7,721 nt of DNA, from assembly GCA_934777095.1 (NCBI GenBank), contig CAKVNP010000088.1:1-7721 (forward strand), given 5' to 3'. The notes under the pieces were generated by a model. That model was given only the letters and a program-made list of their open reading frames with translations. It was not told the origin of the DNA and made no database searches. Below, piece by piece: positions 1 through 6,547 of this stretch (position 1 is the stretch's first letter; every line of letters begins with the position of its first letter). Source of the DNA: an uncultured Clostridium sp. (GTDB taxonomy: Bacteria > Bacillota > Clostridia > Clostridiales > Clostridiaceae). Both the position numbers and the translations under genes were made by a program.

Positions 1-1
1 T

Positions 2-958
2 AAAGGCGTAGCAAGTGGTACAGGAGAAGAAAAAAGAGGCGCTAAACTTGGTTCTGCTGATGCCAGTGGGAAAAAGGGAAATAAAGGTGCAGGTAATTCT
101 GAAGGTGAAGATATTTATGAAACAGAAATTACCCTTGATGAATTAATGGATTATATTGTGGAAGATTTAGATCTGCCTAATCTAGATAGAAAGAAGTATT
201 CTCAGATAATTACTGAAAGTTCAAGCAGAAAAAGGGGATATGGAAGGCATGGTATTAATCCAAGGCTTGCTAAAAAGAAAACTGTAATGGCTAAAACAGC
301 AAGAAAGCAAGGAAAGAAGAGAGCACTTGCAGAAGCTGGCCTTGATCAGGAAATAGATAGATTTCCTTTTAGAGAAGATGATTTGAGGTATTACAGGGTT
401 AAAACAAAACCTAAGAAAGAAAGTAATGCTGTAATGATATTTATCATGGATGTTTCAGGGTCTATGGATAGTACAAAAAAATATTTAGCTAGATCTTTCT
501 TTTTTGTATTATCTAGATTTATCAAAAGAAAATATAATAATATAGCTTTTGAATTTATCTCACATACAACAGTGGCAAAAGTAGTTAATGAATATGAATT
601 CTTTCATAAGGCAGAGTCAGGGGGAACATATATATCTAGTGGTTTAAATGTTGCTCTTGAATTAATTAAAGAAAAATATCCGCCATCAATGTGGAATATT
701 TATCCTATGTATGCTAGTGATGGAGACAACTGGTCTGAAGATAATGAAAGAGCTATTGTTGCAGTTAAAGAGCTGTGTGAGGTAAGCAGCATGTTTGGCT
801 ATGTTGAGTTATTACCTTCAACTTATTCTACAACAATGTATTATAGATTCAGCAAGGAAATAACAGAGAAAAACTTTACTTCTGTAATAGTTAAAGAAAA
901 GAAGAACCTATGGGATGCATTAAAACAGATGTTAAGCAAAGAACTAAAGGAGGAGTAA
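2..958 (+). CDS. yhbH: YhbH/DUF444 family sporulation-associated protein (5' end outside window)
   Basis: The reading frame is already open at base 2 and runs to TAA at 956-958, giving 318 codons. The ATG at 146 is internal, because the residues before it ([14 protein letters not shown]) belong to the family and only the N-terminus is missing. Family members are roughly 390 residues. Numbering from the window edge, a basic stretch (about 70-110, rich in K/R) precedes a von Willebrand A-like domain. That domain has a DVSGSM metal-site motif at 150-155, SGGT at 206-209 and SDGDNW at 239-244. The biochemical role is not firmly known. In Bacillus, yhbH is a sporulation gene linked to the PrkA protein kinase, and the enterobacterial equivalent is YeaH beside YeaG. 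The gene sits 2 nt from a spoVR-like gene, which is the expected partner. The family call is very secure and the function is open. Confidence 0.93.
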   Translation, partial: KGVASGTGEEKRGAKLGSADASGKKGNKGAGNSEGEDIYETEITLDELMDYIVEDLDLPNLDRKKYSQIITESSSRKRGYGRHGINPRLAKKKTVMAKTARKQGKKRALAEAGLDQEIDRFPFREDDLRYYRVKTKPKKESNAVMIFIMDVSGSMDSTKKYLARSFFFVLSRFIKRKYNNIAFEFISHTTVAKVVNEYEFFHKAESGGTYISSGLNVALELIKEKYPPSMWNIYPMYASDGDNWSEDNERAIVAVKELCEVSSMFGYVELLPSTYSTTMYYRFSKEITEKNFTSVIVKEKKNLWDALKQMLSKELKEE

Positions 959-960
959 AG

Positions 961-2331
961 ATGGATTATAATTTAAAGGATTTAGAAAAGTGGAATGAAA
1001 AAATTGAAGCTAAAGCTAAAGAATTAGGTTTGGATTATTATCCGCAGGAGTTTGAAATTGTAGGCTTTAATGAAATGCTGGGATATGAGGCATATGTAGG
1101 TATGCCTTCTAAATATCCTCACTGGAGTTATGGTAAGGCGTATGAAAAAAATAAGACTTTATATTCTTTAAATCTTACAGGTCTTCCTTATGAAATGGTA
1201 ATTAATTCTGATCCTTGCCTGGCTTATTTAATGAGGGAAAATACATTATTGCTGCAGATTCTTACAATAGCTCATGTATATGGACATAATGACTTCTTTA
1301 AAAATAATAGAATGTTTAGGGAAGGCACAAAAGCATACTATACCTTAGAAATGTTTAAACTTGATGCAGAAATAATCAGAGAATATATAAATGACCCTAA
1401 TATAGGATACGAAAAGGTAGAAAAAATAATTGATGCAGCTCATGCAATAAGATATCAGATTCCAAGAGCTGTAGGTGTAAAAGAACTTACTAATGAAGAA
1501 GTAAAAAAGAGGATTATTGAAGAATATAATAGGCGCTTAGATGGAAGAGATATGTTTAATGAAGATGAGGAAATTCAAATTCCAGACTTAAATAAGGTGC
1601 CTTTAGAGCCATGTGACGATGTAATGGGCTTTATTATAAAATACTCTTCTTTAGAAGATTGGGAAAAGAATATTTTAAAAATAGTAAAAAGAGAAAGTGA
1701 ATATTTTATGCCTCAAATAGAGACTAAAATAATGAATGAAGGATGGGCAAGCTACTGGCACTACACCATATTAAATGAACTTCACCTTGATGAAGGGCTA
1801 CATTTTGAATTTATTAAAAGGCATAATGATGTAGTAGCACCTATTTTAGGAGGCTTGAATCCATATCATTTAGGATTCACTATCTTTAAGGACCTTGAAA
1901 AAAGGTATGGCAGGGATAAAATATTTGAAGTAAGATATCTTGAAAGAGATAATTCCTTCTTAAGAAAATATCTTACTAAAGAGTTATGTGAAGAATTAAA
2001 TTTGTTTCAATATGCTAAAAAGAATTTTGAATTTGTAGTAGAAGATGTTTCAGATGAAGAAGGTTGGAAGCATATCAGGGATACGTTAGCATCAAATTGT
2101 GGTGTGGGGAGCATTCCTTATATTAGGATTATTGATTTAAATAAGCAGGATAATACGTTGACCTTGGAACATGTTTATGATGGCAGAGAATTGGATCTTC
2201 TTTATGCTAAGGAAACTTTAAAATATGTTTACGACCTTTGGGGATATAAAGTTGTTTTAAAGACTAGAAGTAAAGAAGGAAGGACCATTGAATTGGTGTG
2301 CGATAATGAGAGAAAAGTGATTGTAAATTGA
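961..2331 (+). CDS. spoVR: SpoVR family protein
   Basis: This is a complete 456-residue protein, close to the usual SpoVR length. I chose the ATG at 961 because an ideal AAGGAGG lies 7 nt upstream (947-953), overlapping the end of the yhbH gene. The in-frame ATG at 910 would add 17 residues lying inside yhbH that do not look like the family. Family landmarks are IAHVYGHNDFFKNN at 103-116, NEGWASYWHY at 259-268, HNDVVAP at 288-294 (often HSNVV in relatives) and NPYHLGF at 300-306. The conserved histidines and acidic residues resemble metal ligands, but the activity is not established. In Bacillus subtilis SpoVR is involved in spore cortex formation. The E. coli homologue YcgB is co-regulated with the YeaG kinase and YeaH. 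Tight coupling to yhbH argues for one transcript and a shared pathway. The stop codon is the first base pair of a terminator stem. Confidence 0.96.
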   Translation: MDYNLKDLEKWNEKIEAKAKELGLDYYPQEFEIVGFNEMLGYEAYVGMPSKYPHWSYGKAYEKNKTLYSLNLTGLPYEMVINSDPCLAYLMRENTLLLQILTIAHVYGHNDFFKNNRMFREGTKAYYTLEMFKLDAEIIREYINDPNIGYEKVEKIIDAAHAIRYQIPRAVGVKELTNEEVKKRIIEEYNRRLDGRDMFNEDEEIQIPDLNKVPLEPCDDVMGFIIKYSSLEDWEKNILKIVKRESEYFMPQIETKIMNEGWASYWHYTILNELHLDEGLHFEFIKRHNDVVAPILGGLNPYHLGFTIFKDLEKRYGRDKIFEVRYLERDNSFLRKYLTKELCEELNLFQYAKKNFEFVVEDVSDEEGWKHIRDTLASNCGVGSIPYIRIIDLNKQDNTLTLEHVYDGRELDLLYAKETLKYVYDLWGYKVVLKTRSKEGRTIELVCDNERKVIVN

Positions 2332-2374
2332 TAAAACATGAACCTCCCTTTAATTGGGGAGGTTCATGTTTTAT
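2331..2374 (+). terminator. 18-bp perfect hairpin terminator after spoVR
   Basis: Arms 2331-2348 and 2357-2374 are exact reverse complements (18 bp) around an 8-nt loop, with a GC-rich CCTCCC/GGGAGG core. The T-rich end lies within the right arm (GTTTTAT), and the left arm has a matching A run, so it could work in both directions. The stem begins at the last base of the spoVR stop codon. Confidence 0.85.
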
Positions 2375-2406
2375 CAAAGTGAAAGTTGGCTTCGTCAAGT
2401 GAATGT

Positions 2407-2443
2407 TAAAAAAGTCTTAAACCTTGGGTTTAGGGCTTTTTTA
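2407..2443 (+). terminator. Second intrinsic terminator with T6 tract
   Basis: Arms 2407-2423 and 2427-2443 form a 17-bp stem with two G-T wobbles and a TTG loop. The right arm ends in TTTTTTA, paired with an A run on the left. Lying 33 nt beyond the first hairpin, it makes a tandem terminator for the yhbH-spoVR transcript. Confidence 0.8.
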
Positions 2444-2471
2444 GGTGGAAGGCCTTAGAGGGCAGAGGAAA

Positions 2472-2531
2472 GTGCCTATGGCAAGGTAGGTAGAGGGTGA
2501 TGCTGTATTAACTCTTTGAGTTAATAACGCA
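2472..2531 (+). repeat. Double-hairpin element, copy 1
   Basis: Hairpin A is TGCC-TAT-GGCA (2473-2483), followed by AG. After a 15-nt purine-rich linker comes hairpin B at 2501-2531: outer pairs TGC/GCA, a 2x2 internal loop, then a perfect 9-bp stem (2506-2514 with 2518-2526) closed by a TTT loop. The tail begins GCAGGAG. The same order of parts occurs at 2546-2615 and 3916-3977. A lone GCAGAG at 2462-2467 may be the tail of a decayed earlier copy. No protein is apparent. It could be a dispersed intergenic repeat or a structured RNA. Confidence 0.7.
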
Positions 2532-2545
2532 GGAGTTAGAGTATA

Positions 2546-2615
2546 GTGCCTGTGGCAAGAGAAGAGATAAGAGAGAAGGTGTGCTCGAAAAGTTACCGTT
2601 GGTAATTTTCTTGCA
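2546..2615 (+). repeat. Double-hairpin element, copy 2
   Basis: Hairpin A is TGCC-TGT-GGCA (2547-2557). It is followed by AG, a 22-nt purine-rich linker and hairpin B at 2582-2615. Hairpin B has outer pairs TGC/GCA, a 2x2 internal loop, a 10-bp stem with one bulged G (2587-2597 with 2601-2610) and a GTT loop. The tail is GCAGAG. The B stem has a completely different sequence from copy 1 while keeping the same shape. Its hairpin A starts 74 nt after that of copy 1, so the two are in tandem and in the same orientation. Confidence 0.72.
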
Positions 2616-2710
2616 GAGTTGGTTATTGGGGATGTTATATTTATTTTTTTCTTACACTCTTTTTATCTCTGTGAATATTTTATTAGTATAAGTAATTTTA
2701 GGAGTTTGTT
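2616..2710 (+). other. AT-rich leader region upstream of rubrerythrin
   Basis: This stretch must hold the promoter of the rubrerythrin operon, because it follows two terminators, but no clean promoter stands out. CTTACA (2651-2656) with TATTTT (2676-2681) has a 19-nt spacer and weak matches. TATAAG (2687-2692) is a better -10 but has no -35 and would start the transcript at the ribosome site. The ribosome binding site AGGAG (2700-2704) lies 6 nt before the ATG. Confidence 0.4.
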
Positions 2711-3253
2711 ATGAATTTAGAAGGAACACAGACTGAAATGAATCTTTATAAAACATTTTCAGGGGAAAGCAGGGCTTTTACTTTATATACTTTATTTGCA
2801 GAGATAGCTAGAAGAGAAGGCTATCAATGGATTGGAGAGTTATTTGATGATACTGCGCATAATGAACTGGCGCATGCTAGGGTAGTATCTGCTAATTTCC
2901 TTAAGATTCTGGGGGATACTAAGCAGAATCTGGTTGATGCAATTAAGGGGGAAGTTGGTGAGTTTAGGGATATATATAAGCAGGATGAAGAAGAGGCTCG
3001 TGAAGAGGGATTTACTGAGATTGCAGATTTCTATAAAGAGTTAAGGGAAGTTGAGGAATCTCATGCAATGGAGTATAAAGAGGTATATGATAAATTGGAG
3101 GATGGAACTATATTTGAGGGCCCAGTAGGATCTAAGTGGTATTGTATGAATTGTGGATATATTTATGAGGGAACAAAGGTTCCGGCAGTATGCCCATTAT
3201 GTAAATTTCCTAGAGGATATTTTGCACCTGTATGTGATATTACAAATGCGTAG
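2711..3253 (+). CDS. rbr: Rubrerythrin
   Basis: This is a 180-residue cytosolic non-heme iron protein that reduces hydrogen peroxide in anaerobes, using electrons usually delivered by rubredoxin. The ferritin-like four-helix part (about 1-135) shows the expected di-iron ligands: E19 (in GESRA), E52-x2-H55, E81-x2-E84 and E115-x2-H118. A flexible link leads to a C-terminal rubredoxin-type iron site with C145-x2-C148-G and C161-P-x-C164, followed by FPRGYF. Length and domain order are typical of classical rubrerythrin. The ATG at 2711 has AGGAG 6 nt upstream. It is the first gene of a three-gene operon. Its TAG stop overlaps the ribosome site of the next gene, which suggests translational coupling. 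Regulation is probably oxidative stress or sporulation, but no operator was recognised. Confidence 0.97.
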   Translation: MNLEGTQTEMNLYKTFSGESRAFTLYTLFAEIARREGYQWIGELFDDTAHNELAHARVVSANFLKILGDTKQNLVDAIKGEVGEFRDIYKQDEEEAREEGFTEIADFYKELREVEESHAMEYKEVYDKLEDGTIFEGPVGSKWYCMNCGYIYEGTKVPAVCPLCKFPRGYFAPVCDITNA

Positions 3254-3264
3254 GGGGGTTACTG

Positions 3265-3516
3265 ATGATTATTTTAATTCCGAGGGAGTACTATGTAGAG
3301 GTTGAATGCAGGAGCTTAAATGATTTAGAAATAGAGGATAGAAATTTAGATTATAATATTAATCTGTATAGGGAACCTGTAACAACTGAAATGGAACTTG
3401 ATGATGAGTATAAACCTATCTTGGATCAGGAGCAGATTTATAGAAGAGATTTTTTAAATGAAATTGATAATGAATATGCCAAGAATGCTGTTGCTAAGAA
3501 GCAGAATATTGATTAG
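3265..3516 (+). CDS. Small acidic protein of unknown function, rubrerythrin operon
   Basis: I do not recognise this 83-residue protein. It is strongly acidic (about 22 D/E against 10 K/R) and tyrosine-rich, with no signal peptide or membrane segment. There is one cysteine, C15. The N-terminus (MIILIPREYYVEVEC) looks like a beta strand, and the rest is charged and probably helical or partly disordered. The start is well supported: AGGGGGG (3252-3258) overlaps the rubrerythrin stop codon and lies 6 nt before the ATG. The gene lies 11 nt after rubrerythrin and 21 nt before the next ORF, so all three are very likely co-transcribed. The close coupling suggests a role tied to rubrerythrin or to the same stress or sporulation response. 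That role is inference only. Confidence 0.8.
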   Translation: MIILIPREYYVEVECRSLNDLEIEDRNLDYNINLYREPVTTEMELDDEYKPILDQEQIYRRDFLNEIDNEYAKNAVAKKQNID

Positions 3517-3537
3517 CTTTAGGGGAGTGGCTTTAAT

Positions 3538-3912
3538 TTGAAATATAAGGATTTTATGCAGAGCTACTATGTGGAAATAAATAATATTTCAGAACTGCTA
3601 AAAAAAATGGTGGATTCTTATAGATTATTAATTGCTGGAGCAGCAGAGCTGAATAATATACCGGAGGCTAGAAGTAGTCATGTAAAGGAGGCAGTTAAAA
3701 GAGCTGACAGGCTAGGGGAGACTATAGATCATATGATTACTATTTTAGACAAATGCAGTGAAACGTATTTTCAGTATTGCACTGTTTTAGGAGAACATAT
3801 ATTGAAGAGTGCTGATCAAAAGACAATATTGACGGAAGTGGATGATGATCTTTTGTATCAAAATACTAATACTATGGGATCAGTACAACCGAGAGAAGAA
3901 AATGAAGAGTAA
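3538..3912 (+). CDS. Helical protein of unknown function, rubrerythrin operon (TTG start)
   Basis: This 124-residue protein is not recognised. The start is TTG at 3538, supported by AGGGGAG at 3521-3527 (10 nt away). The first in-frame ATG (3556) would be 28 nt from that site and would lose six residues. Residues about 5-95 read as two or three long amphipathic helices without membrane segments. They contain two cysteines, C73 and C81, eight residues apart on a predicted helix. The last 25 residues are polar, acidic and probably disordered, ending EENEE. The helical core could form a bundle or dimer, but no motif identifies an activity. It is third and last in the rubrerythrin operon. A double-hairpin element starts 3 nt after its stop codon. 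Confidence 0.77.
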   Translation: MKYKDFMQSYYVEINNISELLKKMVDSYRLLIAGAAELNNIPEARSSHVKEAVKRADRLGETIDHMITILDKCSETYFQYCTVLGEHILKSADQKTILTEVDDDLLYQNTNTMGSVQPREENEE

Positions 3913-3915
3913 ATG

Positions 3916-3977
3916 TTGCCTATGGCAAGACGAGTAGATTGGGTACGTGAAAAGTTACCTTTGGAAATTTTCTTGTA
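3916..3977 (+). repeat. Double-hairpin element, copy 3
   Basis: Hairpin A is TTGCC-TAT-GGCAA (3916-3928), followed by a 14-nt linker and hairpin B at 3944-3977. Hairpin B has outer pairs TAC/GTA, a 2x2 internal loop, an inner stem with one bulged G and one A-A mismatch (3949-3959 with 3963-3972), and a TTT loop. The tail is GTAGAG. Compared with copies 1 and 2, the middle outer pair changes from G-C to A-T on both sides, which keeps the pairing. It is in the same orientation as copies 1 and 2, on the other side of the rubrerythrin operon. Confidence 0.72.
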
Positions 3978-3989
3978 GAGGGAAAGATA

Positions 3990-4036
3990 AAAAAGATGAG
4001 TTATGAATTAAAATATAATTCATAACTCATCTTTTT
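3990..4036. terminator. Bidirectional terminator between rubrerythrin operon and pssA
   Basis: Arms 3990-4010 and 4016-4036 are a perfect 21-bp inverted repeat with a 5-nt loop. T5 ends the right arm for plus-strand transcripts, and A6 (3989-3994) gives a T6 tract for minus-strand transcripts. The right arm includes the last codons and stop of pssA (4027-4036), so the terminator starts inside the coding sequence. Confidence 0.9.
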
Positions 4037-4590
4037 ATATATTTATTTTTTATTAATAATATTTTCTTCATCTTATAATTACTTACCATTAAGTATGAAC
4101 CAATTAGCATTAATACTACTGGTATTAAAACAGGAATCGTGTATTTTCCGTTTCCTAAAATTGAAATTAGAACAAAGACTGCCATAAAAGTACCTACTAC
4201 AGTAATTGGAACCCCTGTAAATACTCCGTTAAAGTCTGCTGTGTTGTATCTTGCTAGTCTGTATGCCCCGCATATTGGGAATATTAATAATACTATAAGT
4301 CCTATAAGTCCGAATGGCCCATATGTTTTTAAATCAAATGATAAAAAAACCATTACTGCAGGTGCAACTCCAAATGATACTAAATCAGCTAGAGAATCTA
4401 ACTCTTTTCCTAAATCACTACTGACGTTTAGGAAACGTGCTATTCGACCATCATATCTGTCCACTAATGCTGCTGCTATGATAAAGATACTTGCATATAA
4501 GTACTTGCCATCAAAAGTAGCTAAAAGTGAAAGTACACCTAAAGATAAATTTATAAATGTAAACACATTAGGAATACAACTTTTCTTCAT
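4027..4590 (-). CDS. pssA: CDP-diacylglycerol-serine O-phosphatidyltransferase
   Basis: This 187-residue integral membrane enzyme transfers a phosphatidyl group from CDP-diacylglycerol to L-serine to make phosphatidylserine. The complete CDP-alcohol phosphatidyltransferase signature is present: D44-x2-D47-G-x2-A-R, then eight residues to G61, x3 to D65 and x3 to D69. These four aspartates bind the metal ions. The following segments SDLGKELDSLADLVSFGVAP (58-77), ICGAYRLARYN (106-116) and FTGVPI (124-129) match the short Bacillus-type PssA. About five to six hydrophobic helices fill the rest. The start has AGGAG (4600-4604 on the minus strand) 9 nt upstream. No phosphatidylserine decarboxylase gene is adjacent. 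Another CDP-alcohol transferase is possible, but the serine-type signature is good. It is transcribed divergently from the lipid kinase. Confidence 0.92.
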   Translation of the reverse strand: MKKSCIPNVFTFINLSLGVLSLLATFDGKYLYASIFIIAAALVDRYDGRIARFLNVSSDLGKELDSLADLVSFGVAPAVMVFLSFDLKTYGPFGLIGLIVLLIFPICGAYRLARYNTADFNGVFTGVPITVVGTFMAVFVLISILGNGKYTIPVLIPVVLMLIGSYLMVSNYKMKKILLIKNKYIKR

Positions 4591-4630
4591 AATTACTCAC
4601 TCCTAAAATAAATCCTTTGTCTAAAAATCA

Positions 4631-4659
4631 ATTATAGCATAAATTTCAGAATATTATAA
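4631..4659 (-). promoter_or_regulatory. Likely sigma-A promoter of pssA (extended -10)
   Basis: Read on the minus strand, TGC-TATAAT occupies 4631-4639, a perfect -10 with an extended TGn. A weak TTATAA -35 (4654-4659) lies 17 nt upstream. It is about 40 nt before the pssA start. A second TATAAT on the same strand (4653-4658) lacks a good -35. Confidence 0.55.
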
Positions 4660-4732
4660 TAGTATTGTACCGTTAATATGAAAAAATGTAAAAAAAGCAG
4701 ATATTTTTCTAAATAAGTTTACAGGTTGTTAA

Positions 4733-4761
4733 TCGACTATCTTAAATATTCGTGATATAAT
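4733..4761 (+). promoter_or_regulatory. Likely sigma-A promoter of the lipid kinase gene
   Basis: A perfect TATAAT (4756-4761) is preceded by TGA (extended -10). TCGACT (4733-4738, four of six matches to TTGACA) lies 17 nt upstream. It is about 30 nt before the start codon at 4791, and no terminator lies between them. Confidence 0.62.
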
Positions 4762-4790
4762 TTAAAGATATTAGTAATAGGAGAGATAGT

Positions 4791-5672
4791 ATGAAGAACG
4801 TAAAATTTATTTACAATCCGTATTCTGGTGAAAATGTTATTTTGTCAAAATTGGATCAGGTTGTAAAAGTGCATCAAGATGCTGGATATACAATTGTACC
4901 TTATAGAATAACTCAAGGAGAAGATGTATCTGCTGCATTTAATGATATAAAAGGTGGTAACTATGAATATGTTTTAGTTGCAGGTGGAGACGGAACAGTG
5001 GATTCTGTTGTAAATGCAATGGCTAAATCAGGAGTTTCATTACCATTAGGAATTTTACCAGTAGGTACTGCAAATGATTTTGCTAAATTTTTAGGAATGC
5101 CATCAGACGTAGTGGAAGCATGTAAGCAGATAATTAATTCTGATGTAAAGGCTGTAGATTTAGGAAGTATCAATGATAAGTACTTTATCAATGTTGCAAG
5201 TACTGGATTATTTACTGATGTATCTCAAAAAACAGATGATAATTTAAAAAATACTATTGGAAAATTAGCTTATTATTTAAAGGGATTAGAAGAATTACCT
5301 AACTTTAGAAAATTAAAAGTTAAACTGGAATCTAATGAAGTTAATTTTGATGGTGAAATGTACCTTATGCTTGTATTTAATGGGCAGACAGCAGGTAATT
5401 TTAATTTAGCTACTAGAGCAGATCTTTCTGACGGGATGCTAGATATAATAGTATTTAAAGCAATACCAATAAAGAGTTTAATTCCTTTATTTATCAAAGT
5501 ATTAAAAGGTGAACATTTAGATAGTGAAAATGTATTATACTTTAAGACTGATTATTTAAAGGTTGAATGTCATGAAGATATCGTGACAGATATAGATGGA
5601 GAAAAGGGTCCAGATTTTCCATTAGAAATAAAATGTATCAAGGGCGGGCTTAAAATTTTAGGTGCAAAATAA
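4791..5672 (+). CDS. YegS/Rv2252/BmrU family lipid kinase (probable diacylglycerol kinase)
   Basis: This complete 293-residue protein is typical of the family, which phosphorylates diacylglycerol or related lipids with ATP at the membrane surface. The order of motifs is right: NPYSG at 9-13, the nucleotide-binding GGDGT at 65-69, PVGTANDFA at 90-98, DGMLD at 214-218 and the DIDGE segment at 267-271, whose acidic residue is thought to be catalytic in the DgkB structure. No membrane span is present, as expected for a soluble, peripherally bound enzyme. AGGAGAG (4779-4785) precedes the ATG by 5 nt. Opposite pssA, a DgkB-like role fits: recycling diacylglycerol, for example from lipoteichoic acid synthesis, to phosphatidic acid and so to CDP-diacylglycerol. 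That assignment is inference, because family members differ in substrate. Confidence 0.9.
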   Translation: MKNVKFIYNPYSGENVILSKLDQVVKVHQDAGYTIVPYRITQGEDVSAAFNDIKGGNYEYVLVAGGDGTVDSVVNAMAKSGVSLPLGILPVGTANDFAKFLGMPSDVVEACKQIINSDVKAVDLGSINDKYFINVASTGLFTDVSQKTDDNLKNTIGKLAYYLKGLEELPNFRKLKVKLESNEVNFDGEMYLMLVFNGQTAGNFNLATRADLSDGMLDIIVFKAIPIKSLIPLFIKVLKGEHLDSENVLYFKTDYLKVECHEDIVTDIDGEKGPDFPLEIKCIKGGLKILGAK

Positions 5673-5738
5673 ATTAATAGAATAAAATAAAAGTAAATTT
5701 AATATGTATAAGTAATAGTATTTTGAAAGGATAACGAG

Positions 5739-6380
5739 ATGTTAGTCTTTGCTTATTTATGCTTATTATTGTTTATGATAGCTTTTATTTTGTATTTAGT
5801 AGATTTAGCACATAAAAGATGTCCAATAAAGATTAAAAGATTTTATTTTATAGTGCTTATAGCAATGGCAGTTAGATATATGGTTTTGATAGCAGCTGTA
5901 TTATTTGAAAAGCAGAAGCTAATTTATCAATTAAGATATGTTTATAATATTAATATTATATGTATACCGTTAATCGGCTTAAGTGTTTTTTACATCTTTT
6001 TAAGGGAACAAAATAGATCTTTTGATTATAATTATACATTTATGTTTTTGATGTCATTAGGATATATAATTTTATGCTTAGTATATAAGAATAAGATAGT
6101 AATAGATAATGATTTTGGATTTATTGTATCATTTAAGGAAATGTTAACGCCAAGTCTTATTTATTTAATTATTATGGCATCAATTACCGTTTTATCACTT
6201 ATACTTATGGACAAACCTTTTGCTAATAGCTGGGGTATGAGAATGTTGATGGCTGCTTCAATGGTAGTTGTAATTGAATTTATAATATTTATGGGAGGAA
6301 AAAGAATTTTTCCTTATCCAATTATAGGGGAAGCAGTTATGCTTATAGCAGCACTTAAATCTATCTTAACGTTTAAATAA
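5739..6380 (+). CDS. Seven-helix membrane protein of unknown function
   Basis: This 213-residue, very hydrophobic protein has about seven predicted membrane helices: roughly 2-22, 35-56, 70-88, 100-117, 136-157, 168-186 and 194-212. Short basic loops (KRCPIKIKR at 26-34, and K187-R189) help set its topology. There is no signal peptide and almost no soluble domain. Its length and seven-helix layout resemble the sensor part of some membrane histidine kinases, but no kinase or output domain follows, so it is a stand-alone module. The ATG at 5739 has GAAAGG (5725-5730) 8 nt upstream. It lies 66 nt after the lipid kinase gene with no terminator between and no clear promoter, so read-through from the kinase is likely. 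A long terminator follows. I cannot assign a function. Confidence 0.82.
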   Translation: MLVFAYLCLLLFMIAFILYLVDLAHKRCPIKIKRFYFIVLIAMAVRYMVLIAAVLFEKQKLIYQLRYVYNINIICIPLIGLSVFYIFLREQNRSFDYNYTFMFLMSLGYIILCLVYKNKIVIDNDFGFIVSFKEMLTPSLIYLIIMASITVLSLILMDKPFANSWGMRMLMAASMVVVIEFIIFMGGKRIFPYPIIGEAVMLIAALKSILTFK

Positions 6381-6435
6381 GGTTTTTCTGTAGCATTATT
6401 AAGAATAGTATTATAAATTAATAGTTTTTTTATTT

Positions 6436-6514
6436 AGGCAATGGCTTTTAAGGAATTAATTATCTATTTACCAATAATTAATTAGATAAAATTCGTTAAA
6501 AGTGTTGCCTTTTT
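6436..6514 (+). terminator. Very long hairpin terminator after the membrane protein gene
   Basis: Outer arms AGGCAA/TTGCCT (6436-6441 with 6505-6510) continue with wobbles and a bulged G at 6444 into TTTTAA/TTAAAA (6446-6451 with 6496-6501). They go on to 6453-6457/6490-6494 and, after an AA bulge, to 6460-6466/6483-6489. That is close to 28 bp around a 16-nt loop. TTTTT (6510-6514) follows directly. It lies 55 nt after the stop codon. Confidence 0.78.
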
Positions 6515-6533
6515 CATTTTTCTCTAATATATT
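6505..6533 (+). promoter_or_regulatory. Possible promoter of the MgtE_N-domain gene
   Basis: TTGCCT (6505-6510, four of six matches) and TATATT (6528-6533, five of six) are separated by 17 nt. The -35 hexamer is the closing arm of the upstream terminator hairpin. Transcription would begin near 6540 and give a leader of about 205 nt. Confidence 0.4.
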
Positions 6534-6547
6534 ATAAGTATAAGTAC

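Noticed and set aside
910..960. Longer spoVR reading frame beginning at the ATG at 910
   Set aside because: The 17 extra residues overlap yhbH in another frame and do not resemble the family, while the ATG at 961 has an ideal AAGGAGG 7 nt upstream.
2472..2615. CRISPR array
   Set aside because: Only two or three imperfect copies, unequal spacing, and the spacers are themselves paired hairpins.
2672..2701. Sigma-G-like promoter (TGAATA at 2672-2677) before rubrerythrin
   Set aside because: The matching -10 is poor (four of seven at a 16-nt spacing), and transcription would start past the ribosome binding site.
4139..4606. 155-codon plus-strand ORF opposite pssA
   Set aside because: It mirrors a well-supported pssA gene on the other strand, has no good ribosome site, and its protein matches nothing.
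4961..5497. Minus-strand ORFs of 76 and 74 codons within the lipid kinase gene
   Set aside because: They are antisense shadows of a complete, motif-bearing kinase gene.
2686..6546. GTATAAGTA repeated at 2686, 5706 and 6538, each upstream of a gene
   Set aside because: It resembles a -10 region, but none of the three has a -35 at a suitable distance. Nine AT-rich bases can recur by chance in this composition.
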